From assembly GCA_013824715.1 (NCBI GenBank), contig PNOH01000005.1:1-64000 (forward strand): a DNA stretch of 64,000 nucleotides, read 5' to 3'. Position 1 is the stretch's first letter; every line of letters begins with the position of its first letter. Positions 31,846 through 41,640 of the stretch are shown piece after piece. This DNA comes from Odoribacter sp. GTDB taxonomy: Bacteria > Bacteroidota > Bacteroidia > Bacteroidales > Prolixibacteraceae. Both the position numbers and the translations under genes were made by a program. Under the pieces are notes generated by a model. The model worked only from the letters and a program-made list of their open reading frames with translations, was not told where the DNA came from and ran no database searches.

Positions 31846-33396
31846 TCAGAATACGATCTCTTCCATACTTTCGTCGAAGAAATGATACTCAGTAATGGAA
31901 TACGAGCTCATTTCCTGAACCTTAATTCGTTTTAAATACCTGAAAGTCCATTTCCAGCGTAAAGACCAAAAGCCTTTATTCAGAAAGGCCGCCAGATAAG
32001 GATGGGCTTTAATAACCACTTTTGACTTATTTAGCTCTTTACAAATGTAATTGACTTTACTTTCCAATTCATCTACCAACAAAATAGTTGGTGTAACAGC
32101 TCCGGAACCTTTACAAACCGGGCAAACTTCAGCAGTTTCAACATGTTCCTCAGGTCGGACACGCTGACGTGTAATCTGTAAAAGGCAGAACTTGCTCAAT
32201 GGTAAAATGTTGTGCTTGGTGCGGTCAACAGCCATCGATTCTTTCATCCGCTCATAAACTTTATGGCGGTTTTCGGCTTGGTGCATGTCTATAAAATCAA
32301 CTACAATAATACCACCCATATCCCTCAACCTCAGTTGACGGGCAATTTCTTCAGCAGCCGAAAGATTAACTTCAAGAGCATTGGTCTCCTGGTCAATTCC
32401 GACTTTCGAACGGTTTCCGCTGTTCACGTCAATAACATGAAAGGCTTCAGTGTGTTCGATAATCAGGTATGCTCCATTTTTGAAGGATACGGTTTTCCCA
32501 AATGTTGCTTTTAGTTGTTTATCAATCCCATAATATTCAAAAATCGATTGATTACCCTTGTAGAGTTTCACAATTTTCTTCTTTTCAGGGGCGATAGACC
32601 CCAGATATTCGGTTATTTCTTCAGAAACAATAGGATCATTGACAATGATGCTATTGAAGTCGGGATGATAGATATCCCTGAGCAATGCGGTTGTTCTTCC
32701 TAATTCTCCAACTATTAGAGCAGGTGCATTTACTTTTCGTAATTTCTGAAATGTTGTTTCGAACTTGGTGACCAGTCGTTTTAATTCCTGATCGAGTTCG
32801 GCAACACGTTTTTCTTCGGCAGCAGTTCGGACAATTACACCAAACTTTCTTGGCCTGATGCTCTGAATGAGCTTTTTGAGCCTGTTTTTTTCTTCGGCTG
32901 ATTCAATTTTTTGCGAAATACTAACTTTTTCGCTGAATGGCATCAATACCATGTTTCGGCCGGCGATAGACAATTCCGAAGTTAAGCGGGGCCCTTTGGT
33001 TGAGATGGGTTCTTTAGCCACCTGTACCAAAATGTTTTGCCCGACTTTAAGAATATCTGAGATTTTTCCCTCCTTATCGATGTCAGGTTCTGACTGGATT
33101 TTTGAAATGGAGGTGATTCTGTTGTTTTTCGATGTGGCAATTTTCAGGAACTTGTTGAGTGTTGAAAATTGGGGACCCATATCGAGGTAATGCAAAAAAG
33201 CATCTTTTTCGTAACCTACGTCAATGAAAGCAGCATTCAGACTTGGCATTATCTTTTTTACGCGTCCAAGATAAATATCTCCAACGGCAAATTTTGCCCC
33301 TGTCTTTTCCCTGTTAAGTTCGACTAACCGTTTATCTTCCAATAAAGCAATTACCACTTCCGAAGGAGAGACATCTACAATTAAATCGCTACTCAC
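31846..33396 (-). CDS. rng: Ribonuclease E/G family protein (RNase G)
   Basis: DIYLGRVKKIMPSLNAAFIDVGYEKDAFLHY; GGIIVVDFIDM; CPVCKGSG. Confidence 0.95.
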   Translation of the reverse strand: MSSDLIVDVSPSEVVIALLEDKRLVELNREKTGAKFAVGDIYLGRVKKIMPSLNAAFIDVGYEKDAFLHYLDMGPQFSTLNKFLKIATSKNNRITSISKIQSEPDIDKEGKISDILKVGQNILVQVAKEPISTKGPRLTSELSIAGRNMVLMPFSEKVSISQKIESAEEKNRLKKLIQSIRPRKFGVIVRTAAEEKRVAELDQELKRLVTKFETTFQKLRKVNAPALIVGELGRTTALLRDIYHPDFNSIIVNDPIVSEEITEYLGSIAPEKKKIVKLYKGNQSIFEYYGIDKQLKATFGKTVSFKNGAYLIIEHTEAFHVIDVNSGNRSKVGIDQETNALEVNLSAAEEIARQLRLRDMGGIIVVDFIDMHQAENRHKVYERMKESMAVDRTKHNILPLSKFCLLQITRQRVRPEEHVETAEVCPVCKGSGAVTPTILLVDELESKVNYICKELNKSKVVIKAHPYLAAFLNKGFWSLRWKWTFRYLKRIKVQEMSSYSITEYHFFDESMEEIVF

Positions 33397-33439
33397 TACG
33401 TTACTTGTTTTTCAAATTAAACTACCAGACTTAAAAACA

Positions 33440-33477
33440 GATTAAACCTAAAGCGCAAAAGTGCTTTAGGTTTAATC
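33440..33477 (-). promoter_or_regulatory. Perfect 15-bp stem hairpin between bS22-like gene and rng
   Basis: GATTAAACCTAAAGC (33440-33454) / GCTTTAGGTTTAATC (33463-33477). Confidence 0.75.
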
Positions 33478-33517
33478 GTAATAAGTACTTTAAAAGCTAA
33501 TGCTTAATAAAGAAAGA

Positions 33518-33610
33518 CTATTTTTTCTTTTTATGTCTGTTTTTTCTTAGTCTCTTCTTACGCTTGTGCGTAGCCATCTTATGTCTTTTTCTTTTTTTTC
33601 CGCTTGGCAT
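33518..33610 (-). CDS. bS22/AURKAIP1-COX24-domain-like ribosomal mini-protein
   Basis: Own translation, absent from ORF track: MPSGKKRKRHKMATHKRKKRLRKNRHKKKK (30 aa). Confidence 0.85.
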   Translation of the reverse strand: MPSGKKRKRHKMATHKRKKRLRKNRHKKKK

Positions 33611-33616
33611 AATAAA

Positions 33617-33901
33617 TTATTTTACTTGGTCTTTAACTTGTGCTACGAAAGTTTTAGCGGGTTTGAAAGAAGGGATGAAATGTTCCGGAATAATGATGGT
33701 CGTATTCCTTGAAATATTACGAGCAGTCTTTTCAGCTCTTTTCTTTACGATAAAACTTCCGAATCCACGAAGATATACGTTTCTTCCATCGGTCAGGGAA
33801 TCTTTTACTGTTTCCATGAAAGCTTCTACTGCTTTCTGTACTGTTACTTTTTCAATACCAGTGTTCTTACTTACTTCGTTTACGATATCTGCTTTTGTCA
33901 T
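33617..33901 (-). CDS. HU/IHF family DNA-binding protein
   Basis: MTKADIVNEVSKNTGIEKVTVQKAVEAFMETVKDSL; RGFGSFIVKKRAEKTARNISRNT. Confidence 0.93.
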   Translation of the reverse strand: MTKADIVNEVSKNTGIEKVTVQKAVEAFMETVKDSLTDGRNVYLRGFGSFIVKKRAEKTARNISRNTTIIIPEHFIPSFKPAKTFVAQVKDQVK

Positions 33902-34040
33902 CTCTAAAAATATTTAATTATCAACAATTTATATTACTGAAACAATAGGTGTGCAAAAATAAAAATTATTTAAAAAATAGGAACATTTAAATTAGATTAT
34001 TTTTACAATTTGAAAAGATTTTAAAGTAGTTAGGCAAAAA

Positions 34041-35096
34041 ATGGACTTTTTTAACTCGAATATACACATTTGGTACTCTTTTTTTAAGCGCGAATTACCC
34101 TGGCGAAACACCCGCAATCCATACTTCATCTGGCTTTCAGAGATTATCCTGCAACAAACCCGCATCAATCAGGGATTAGCTTATTATTTGAGATTAACCG
34201 AAGAATTTCCGACTCTAAATGACCTTGCTAATGCCCCTGAAGATCAGGTTTTGAAACTTTGGCAAGGTTTGGGGTATTATTCACGTGCCCGCAACCTCTT
34301 TTTTACAGCCAAATTCATTCAAAAACATCATCATTGCAAATTTCCTGAAGATTACCATTCCATCCGTTCATTGAAAGGAATTGGCGATTATACTGCTGCG
34401 GCTATTGCCTCGATTTCATTTAATCTCGAATACCCGGCTGTTGATGGAAATGTATATCGGGTTCTCAGCCGTTTTTTTGGGATTCCGGAACCAATTGATT
34501 CAAATGCTGGGAAGAAAGTGTTTAATGAGTTGGCCAAAGAACTAATCAAAGGTTCAAATCCAGGAATGCACAATCAGGCATTAATGGAATTTGGCGCAAT
34601 ACAGTGTACACCGAAAAACCCTGACTGCCAGCGATGCCCCTTAATCGAAAACTGTTTTGCCTTCGGTTCTGATAAAATTAGTGAATTGCCGGTTAAACGC
34701 AACAAGACCAAACAGCGCGACAGATATTTTAATTATCTGGTTTTTGAATACCACAATTACACCTGGCTGCGCCAACGAAAAAAAAATGATATCTGGAAGG
34801 GGCTTTTTGAGTTTCCACTGATTGAAACTATTGAAGAAACTGACGCAGATCAAATTGTAACCCACAGCGAATGGCATAAAATAACGGATTGTTCCGGCTC
34901 AGCAATCCGAAGCACTAGTAAATGGAAAATACATATCCTTAGCCATCAGAAAATTCATTTCAGATTTATACAACTTGGTTTGTCGGAAGAAACTGGAATA
35001 TCGAAGGAGTTATTGAGGGTGGATAAGGAAGATATTCTTAACTTTGCTGTACCAAAGTTAGTGGAGACTTTTATCAATGAACTCCTGAGTAAATGA
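34041..35096 (+). CDS. mutY: A/G-specific adenine glycosylase
   Basis: LPWRNTRNPYFIWLSEIILQQTR; GLGYYSRARNL; 4Fe-4S C-x6-C-x2-C-x5-C. Confidence 0.95.
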   Translation: MDFFNSNIHIWYSFFKRELPWRNTRNPYFIWLSEIILQQTRINQGLAYYLRLTEEFPTLNDLANAPEDQVLKLWQGLGYYSRARNLFFTAKFIQKHHHCKFPEDYHSIRSLKGIGDYTAAAIASISFNLEYPAVDGNVYRVLSRFFGIPEPIDSNAGKKVFNELAKELIKGSNPGMHNQALMEFGAIQCTPKNPDCQRCPLIENCFAFGSDKISELPVKRNKTKQRDRYFNYLVFEYHNYTWLRQRKKNDIWKGLFEFPLIETIEETDADQIVTHSEWHKITDCSGSAIRSTSKWKIHILSHQKIHFRFIQLGLSEETGISKELLRVDKEDILNFAVPKLVETFINELLSK

Positions 35097-35227
35097 AAAC
35101 TTGGTGCTGAAAAATTACGTATTCATAATGAATTTCGGCTAATTCGTAAATTTTTGTCACAAAATAAAAAATACAGGCAAAAATTATTTTAAATTTATTA
35201 CTGTCAAATATTTAAAATCACACACTT

Positions 35228-35659
35228 ATGTCAGTAAACAAAGTAATTTTGGTAGGTAACGTAGGTCGCGATCCTGAAATCAGGCATCTCGACAAAGGTG
35301 TTGCAGTTGCAAGGTTCTCACTTGCCACAACAGAGAATTACACCGCAAAAACCGGTGAAAAAGTAAGTAATACCGAATGGCACAACATTGTGGCCTGGCG
35401 AGGTTTAGCCGAAGTAGCCGAAAAGTATGTAAAAAAAGGTAGCCAACTTTACATTGAGGGACGCCTGAAGACCAACACTTATGAAAAGGATGGCGTCAAA
35501 CACTACGCCACCGAAATCAGTGCTGATACCATGCAGTTACTTGGCAAACGCGAAGGTCAATCTGAAATTACAGGTCAACCTCTGGTGAATGCCGAACAAG
35601 CTCAGAGTGTGAATGAACCTGATTTTAGTCAACCCGAAGAAGACGATTTGCCATTTTAA
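35228..35659 (+). CDS. ssb: Single-stranded DNA-binding protein
   Basis: MSVNKVILVGNVGRDPEIR; acidic tip EEDDLPF. Confidence 0.96.
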   Translation: MSVNKVILVGNVGRDPEIRHLDKGVAVARFSLATTENYTAKTGEKVSNTEWHNIVAWRGLAEVAEKYVKKGSQLYIEGRLKTNTYEKDGVKHYATEISADTMQLLGKREGQSEITGQPLVNAEQAQSVNEPDFSQPEEDDLPF

Positions 35660-35678
35660 TAACTTAAACAAGATTTAA

Positions 35679-37010
35679 TTGGAAACTGATCCATTACCTG
35701 CGCTTTGCGCAATTTCCCGGAATATTCAAATTCACCCTTTTTCTGCCGGTATTGCAATTAGCCTGGTTGTTATATTAATCCTGATCATTTTTTCTGCTTT
35801 ACTTTCCGGTTCTGAGGTCGCTTATTTCTCGCTTAGTCCTGCAGAGAAAAATAAGATTAAGGGAAGATCGGCAAAAAAGAATTTTTATATACTTAATAAT
35901 CTGGAATCTCCCGAGCAATTGTTGGCTACTATTCTGGTAGCCAACAATTTTATTAAAGTAGGGATTGTCATCTTATCAAGTTTCACCTTCAATAATCTGG
36001 TTGATTTTTCGAATGAGCCTGTTTGGGGGTTTATCATTCAGGTAATAACTATTTCTTTTTTAATCCTGCTATTTGGCGAAATCATACCCAAAGTATATAC
36101 TACCCGCCATGCTCTAAAATTTGCATGGTTTATTGCCTTACCTCTTTATTATCTGATCAAAGTCCTTCGGCCGTTGAATTCCATTCTCATCTATTCCACT
36201 TCGTTTATTAATAACCGTATCCGTGCTTATAACCAACATATTTCGGTAGATGAATTGTCACAGGCGCTGGAACTTACTTCACAAACTGAGCTGAAAGAGG
36301 ATAAAGAGATATTAAAAGGGATTGTAAAATTCGGAAATAAAAGTGTCGCCGAAATTATGCGTTCGCGAGTTGATGTGGTTTCTGCTGAATTAAACGACAG
36401 CTACTCCAAAATAATGAGCCTGATCACCGAAAACGGCTTTTCCCGCATTCCGGTTTATTCCGAATCGTTCGATCATATTAAAGGAATTCTTTACATCAAA
36501 GACCTGTTACCACATGCCCATAAAGGGGCAACTTTTCGCTGGCAGAGCATTATCCGTCCACCGTTTTATGTTCCTGAAACCAAAAAGATTGATGACCTGC
36601 TTGAAGAATTCCAGAAAAACAAAGTTCACATGGCCATTGTTGTTGACGAATATGGAGGAACATCGGGGATTGTAACGCTGGAAGATGTGCTGGAGGAAAT
36701 TGTCGGCGAGATTACTGACGAGTTTGACGAAGAGGAAAAATTTTACACCAAAATCGGAGATAACAAATACATTTTTGATGGCAAAACCATGTTAAATGAT
36801 TTTTACAAGGTTATAGGTTCAGAAGATTCAGTGTTTGATGATGTAAAAGGAGAAGCCGACACCCTGGCAGGTCTTATTTTAGAATTAAAAGGTGAGATTC
36901 CGCTAAAGAGTGATACGATAAACTGTAAAAATTACGTTTTCTCGATTGAAGCTGTTGACAACAGGCGGATTAAGCAAATCAAAGTTGAAATTAAGACCAA
37001 TGAAGAATGA
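35679..37010 (+). CDS. gldE: Gliding-motility-associated hemolysin-type protein (CNNM + CBS + CorC_HlyC)
   Basis: SALLSGSEVAYFSLSP; FSRIPVYSESFDHIKGILYIKDLL; VDEYGGTSGIVTLEDVLEEIVGEI; follows ssb and precedes gldD; TTG start. Confidence 0.9.
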   Translation: METDPLPALCAISRNIQIHPFSAGIAISLVVILILIIFSALLSGSEVAYFSLSPAEKNKIKGRSAKKNFYILNNLESPEQLLATILVANNFIKVGIVILSSFTFNNLVDFSNEPVWGFIIQVITISFLILLFGEIIPKVYTTRHALKFAWFIALPLYYLIKVLRPLNSILIYSTSFINNRIRAYNQHISVDELSQALELTSQTELKEDKEILKGIVKFGNKSVAEIMRSRVDVVSAELNDSYSKIMSLITENGFSRIPVYSESFDHIKGILYIKDLLPHAHKGATFRWQSIIRPPFYVPETKKIDDLLEEFQKNKVHMAIVVDEYGGTSGIVTLEDVLEEIVGEITDEFDEEEKFYTKIGDNKYIFDGKTMLNDFYKVIGSEDSVFDDVKGEADTLAGLILELKGEIPLKSDTINCKNYVFSIEAVDNRRIKQIKVEIKTNEE

Positions 37011-37585
37011 AAAAATACCTGTACTTCTTCCTCGTACTATTTTTGCTGATCAGCTTTTCGTGCAGAAAGGAATATGTGCCAAAACCACGGGGATTCTTCC
37101 GGATCGAATTTCAGAAAAAGTCTTATCACCAACTCTTATCACCCACTTTTCCATATCGGTTTGAAATACCGGATTACGGCCAGATTGTGCCCGATGATGA
37201 ACGACTGACCGAACCTTTTTGGGTGAACCTGATCGTACCGGCACACAAGGCCGAACTGCATATCAGTTATAAAAAAGTGAACAACAATCTGGCAAAACTT
37301 ATTGAAGATTCGCGCTCATTGGCATACAAACATTCCATTAAAGCCGATGCCATCAATGAACGGCTTTTCATGAATCCTGAAAAAAAAGTTTACGGAACCA
37401 TTTACCTGATTGACGGGAATACAGCATCACCACTTCAGTTTTACCTGACCGACAGCACACATCACTTTCTTCGTGGCGCATTGTATATTCGCGAAGTGCC
37501 TAATATCGATTCTATTCGTCCGGTAATCGGCTTCCTAACTCCCGATGTTATTCATTTAATCGAAACCACAGAATGGATCCGTTAA
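37007..37585 (+). CDS. gldD: Gliding motility lipoprotein GldD
   Basis: Lipobox LLISFSC; PKPRGFFRIEFQKKSY; synteny with gldE. Confidence 0.92.
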   Translation: MKKYLYFFLVLFLLISFSCRKEYVPKPRGFFRIEFQKKSYHQLLSPTFPYRFEIPDYGQIVPDDERLTEPFWVNLIVPAHKAELHISYKKVNNNLAKLIEDSRSLAYKHSIKADAINERLFMNPEKKVYGTIYLIDGNTASPLQFYLTDSTHHFLRGALYIREVPNIDSIRPVIGFLTPDVIHLIETTEWIR

Positions 37586-38212
37586 ATGGCATTATTTAGA
37601 ATCATACCTACAGATGGCGGCCAGATTGGAGTTTGGCAACTGACTGAAACTTCAATCGGTTTGCTTGCTCATTTTTCTCCTGAAGAGCTTGAAAATTCTG
37701 ATTTTTGGAGATACAGCTATGAAAAGCGAAAAGTTGAATGGCTGGCAACACGACTTTTACTTCGTCAAATGATTGGCACCAACTTCGAAATTCATTATTC
37801 TGAATCAGGCAAACCAATTTTGAACCATTCCACCTTTAAATACTTGTCCATTAGTCATTCGCGTGAATTCGTTACGGTGTACATTCATGTGACTTGTGAG
37901 GTGGGCATTGATCTGGAAAGTATTAGCCGAAACTATAATGCAGTTGAAAAAAGATATCTTTCTGAAACTGAATTGAAACAAACCGGTAGAGATCCGATTT
38001 TGCAATGTCTTTACTGGTGCGCCAAAGAAGCTATTTTTAAATTGGTGCCTGATGATGGAATTGTATTCAGGGAACATATCCAAATTCTACCTTTTATTCC
38101 TGAGCAGGAAAATCAATTTTCAGCGCGGTTTACTTTCGGAAATAATCCGGTGGTTTATTCTCTCCACTTTCAGATTTTCGAAAATCATTGCATGGTTTGG
38201 GTTAGTTATTGA
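37586..38212 (+). CDS. 4'-phosphopantetheinyl transferase superfamily protein
   Basis: SISHSREFV, VGIDLES, WCAKEAIFK. Confidence 0.9.
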   Translation: MALFRIIPTDGGQIGVWQLTETSIGLLAHFSPEELENSDFWRYSYEKRKVEWLATRLLLRQMIGTNFEIHYSESGKPILNHSTFKYLSISHSREFVTVYIHVTCEVGIDLESISRNYNAVEKRYLSETELKQTGRDPILQCLYWCAKEAIFKLVPDDGIVFREHIQILPFIPEQENQFSARFTFGNNPVVYSLHFQIFENHCMVWVSY

Positions 38213-38275
38213 TCAAATTCACATTTCATTCGTTTAAGTAATATATTTCATTTTTTTAGAACGAAATCGTCAACC

Positions 38276-39787
38276 ATGAAACAATCTGAGCCGCATATAC
38301 TGGTCATTTTCGGAGCTTCAGGCGACCTGACCAAAAGAAAACTGATACCGGCGCTGTACGAATTGCACGCGCAGCAACTGCTTCCGGAAAAACTGGCCGT
38401 GCTTGGCGTTTCGCGGACTGAGCTTACTGATTCCGGGTTTCGTGAGAAGGTGAAAGAGTTTTTGTCAATCGAACCGCAAAATCAGAATGATATAGAATCA
38501 TTTCTGGAGCATTTGTATTATCAGCCACTTTCAACCTCCGATTCTTCGGAATATCCTGTTCTGAAATCAAGGCTTCAGGAGCTTTGCCGTGAACTGGCAA
38601 TTCCCGAGAATTTCATTTATTATTTGTCAACTCCGCCCAATCTGTATCAGGTAATTCCGCGAAGTTTGGCAGAAGTTGGTTTGAATGACTCAACGAATGG
38701 GTTTAAACGGCTGATCATTGAAAAACCTTTTGGGACAGACCTGGCCAGCGCTAAGTCGCTCAACAAAAATTTGCTCAATTACTTTAACGAAGATCAGCTT
38801 TATCGTATCGATCATTATCTGGGGAAAGAAACTGTTCAGAATATGCTGGTAACCCGTTTTTCAAATGGCATTTTTGAACCCATCTGGAACCATAACTTTA
38901 TTCACCATGTCGAAATAACTTCGGCAGAAACGCTTGGTGTTGAAGACCGTGGCGGATATTACGATCATTCGGGGGCCATGCGCGATATGGTTCAGAACCA
39001 TTTGATGCAACTCGTCGGGCTGATTGCGATGGAGCCGCCAGTGGTGGTCGAGGCCGATGCCATCCGGAATGAAGTGCTGAAAGTCTTTCAATCGCTGCGT
39101 CCAATCGGGCAGGAAAAGGTGGCGCAGCAGATCATCCGTGGACAATACACCGAATCGCATATAGGCAATGAACTTGTTAAGGGTTACCGCGAAGAATCGG
39201 GAATTGATCCAAATTCACGTACTGAAACATTTCTGGCCATCAAATTTTACATCGATAATTTTCGCTGGGCGGGAGTACCTTTTTATATCCGGACGGGCAA
39301 AAAAATGCCGGCAAGGGTTGCTGAAGTGGTGATTCATTTTAAAACTACTCCGCATCATTTGTTTGGCGACCAGCCAAATTCAGGTGCGCTAAACAACCAG
39401 TTGGTACTACGAATTCAGCCCGATGAAGGTATTTTGCTGAAAATTGGGATGAAAATTCCGGGGGCGGGTTTTCGGGTTCAAACCGTAAATCTCGATTTTC
39501 ATTACAACGAATTGTCGGACGGTTACCTTCCGTCAGCTTATGGACGTCTGTTGCTCGATTGCATGCAGGGTGATGCCACTTTATATGCCCGTGGCGATGC
39601 GGTTGAAAAGGCATGGGAATATGTTCAGCCTATTCTCGATGCCTGGCAAAATAACCCGGATATCCCGATTTACAGTTATCCGGCCGGAACCTGGGGCCCT
39701 GAAGTAGTTGATCATTTGATGGAAGAGGGCGAGTGGCGCTATCCTTGTAAAAATCTGGCACACGACGGCGAGTATTGTGAATTGTGA
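38276..39787 (+). CDS. zwf: Glucose-6-phosphate dehydrogenase
   Basis: FGASGDLTKRKLIPALYEL; RIDHYLGKETVQN; FYIRTGKKM. Confidence 0.97.
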   Translation: MKQSEPHILVIFGASGDLTKRKLIPALYELHAQQLLPEKLAVLGVSRTELTDSGFREKVKEFLSIEPQNQNDIESFLEHLYYQPLSTSDSSEYPVLKSRLQELCRELAIPENFIYYLSTPPNLYQVIPRSLAEVGLNDSTNGFKRLIIEKPFGTDLASAKSLNKNLLNYFNEDQLYRIDHYLGKETVQNMLVTRFSNGIFEPIWNHNFIHHVEITSAETLGVEDRGGYYDHSGAMRDMVQNHLMQLVGLIAMEPPVVVEADAIRNEVLKVFQSLRPIGQEKVAQQIIRGQYTESHIGNELVKGYREESGIDPNSRTETFLAIKFYIDNFRWAGVPFYIRTGKKMPARVAEVVIHFKTTPHHLFGDQPNSGALNNQLVLRIQPDEGILLKIGMKIPGAGFRVQTVNLDFHYNELSDGYLPSAYGRLLLDCMQGDATLYARGDAVEKAWEYVQPILDAWQNNPDIPIYSYPAGTWGPEVVDHLMEEGEWRYPCKNLAHDGEYCEL

Positions 39788-39998
39788 TAGAACGGCAGTG
39801 TTAAGTAAGCTTATACTGCAGAAATTCGGGGCGACGATTTTCCCGATGTTATCAGATTGCTTTTCCTGAATTTAGGTTATTCACCAAAGGTTTTTGAAGT
39901 TTATCGGCTTTATGATTAATTTCGATTAGTAAGATTGAGTTTGGAGATGAAGTTTGTGTTTTATGATTGAAGCTGTTTTTATAAGGAATAAAGTATGA

Positions 39999-41084
39999 TT
40001 AGAAGCGCATCCTCTTTGCAAATGAGTTTTGTGATTTTATGAATTTGTATATAAAATCCGGTATAACCATAAAAAAAGCAACCAATAATGTAAGCAGAAT
40101 TAGTAAAATATCGTTATTTAAACTCCGAAAAGCAAAAATAATCACAATGATAAATACATTTGTCAGCATAATAATCATAGTGGTTGTGCGGTGCGAGAGA
40201 CCTAATTTCAGAAACTTATGATGTATATGGTTCATATCCGGAATAAAAGGAGATTTTCCCTGAAAAATTCGAATTAAAAATAAACGTACCAGATCAAACA
40301 TAGGAACAGCCAGAATAGCCAGTGATAATATGGGTGAAAGTTTAAACATGACTTCATTACCTCCAATAGTAGATTCATTGTATTTAATGGCACAAACAGA
40401 GAGGATTAAACCAAGGGTTAAAGAGCCGGTGTCGCCCATAAGAATCTTATTTTTTTTGCCGAATACATTGAAAATAAAAAATGAAATTAAGCTTCCGGTT
40501 GTGGCAAAGCAAAGCACCGCATAATTTACTTCATCGGAAAAGAAAAATAGGAACCCGAAAATTGTTGAAGACAGAATGGCAATTAAAGCAGCTAAGCCGT
40601 CAATTCCATCAATCAGATTCAACGCGTTTATTATTCCGACAATGGTTAATAAGCTGATTAATATGCTGAAAGAATAATTAATTTCATTTATTCCCAAAAT
40701 ACCATGAAAATGGGTTAGCCGGATATCTCCAAGTATAACTAATATTAAGGCGCAAAGGATCTGCGCTGCGAATTTTTTACGGGCAGAGATTATCAGGATA
40801 TCGTCCTTAATCCCAACAAAAAAAAGAATAATCATGCAGATTAAAATATAGCGCCAATCCGGAAAAGAATTTTCAAAGATGCACAACAAGGTGCCAATTG
40901 AAATGCCTACAAACAGAGCTATGCCACCTAAATTAGGGATAACCGTTTTGTTGACTTTTCGTTCATTGGGAACATCGTACAAATGCTTTTCAATTGAAAT
41001 CCTGACAATTATTGGTATAGCATAATAGACAATAACGAGACCGATGAAAAATGCGGCAGAAATTTGAAGAATTGAAATCATCAT
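39999..41084 (-). CDS. MraY/WecA/WbpL-like undecaprenyl-phosphate sugar-phosphate transferase
   Basis: IPNLGGIALFVGI; NALNLIDGIDGLAA; MGDTGSLTLG; DMNHIHHKFL. Confidence 0.93.
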   Translation of the reverse strand: MMISILQISAAFFIGLVIVYYAIPIIVRISIEKHLYDVPNERKVNKTVIPNLGGIALFVGISIGTLLCIFENSFPDWRYILICMIILFFVGIKDDILIISARKKFAAQILCALILVILGDIRLTHFHGILGINEINYSFSILISLLTIVGIINALNLIDGIDGLAALIAILSSTIFGFLFFFSDEVNYAVLCFATTGSLISFFIFNVFGKKNKILMGDTGSLTLGLILSVCAIKYNESTIGGNEVMFKLSPILSLAILAVPMFDLVRLFLIRIFQGKSPFIPDMNHIHHKFLKLGLSHRTTTMIIMLTNVFIIVIIFAFRSLNNDILLILLTLLVAFFMVIPDFIYKFIKSQNSFAKRMRF

Positions 41085-41454
41085 AATCTTTTGATTAAGG
41101 CTCAAAGATAAATTTGATCCCCATGTTAATGCTTTGAAAATCTATTTTAATAATTAATTTATTGAATCATCTTATTTCGATTCGTTTGCCAGTGTTTCAA
41201 CCGATATGGACACTATACGTTTTTGCAATAATAATGATTCCTGTATTGAAGGAAATTTTCAATTAAAAACTCCTTCACCTCAAAAAGTGCATACATATAT
41301 ATCTAACATTTTATGTGCTTGTTAGTTCAACTAAGATATGCTATTTAAAGGATAGATTATGTGATATAAGCTAAGTTAAAAGTTATAAATTAATGAAGTA
41401 TGCATTTTCTTTCATGAAAGTACCATCTTGATCAATGAAGTGCCGATTTATTTT

Positions 41455-41640
41455 TTACTCCGATTCAAAAACTACTCCATCCTTTTCCGCATCTATAAAC
41501 TCATAATGCAAGGTGCGATGCAAGCCTTCGGATAAAGTAAACGGAGCTTTAAAACCGGAACTGTGTATTGAGGTCAGGCTTGTCTATATAATTAAACAAA
41601 CGGTAGCCAAGCTTTTGGGTTTCGATGCAATGTTTATAAA
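41455..41640 (-). pseudogene. C-terminal remnant of an NAD-dependent sugar epimerase
   Basis: Own minus-strand translation: NIASKPKSLATVCLII*TSLTSIHSSGFKAPFTLSEGLHRTLHYEFIDAEKDGVVFESE*; in-frame TAG at 41584-41586 and truncated at the junction with the 41634 gene. Confidence 0.5.

Noticed and set aside
39788-39998. Possible gene remnant after zwf
   Set aside because: Short protein-like stretches (e.g. LLFLNLGYSPKVFEVYRLYD) but nothing I could assign or support.
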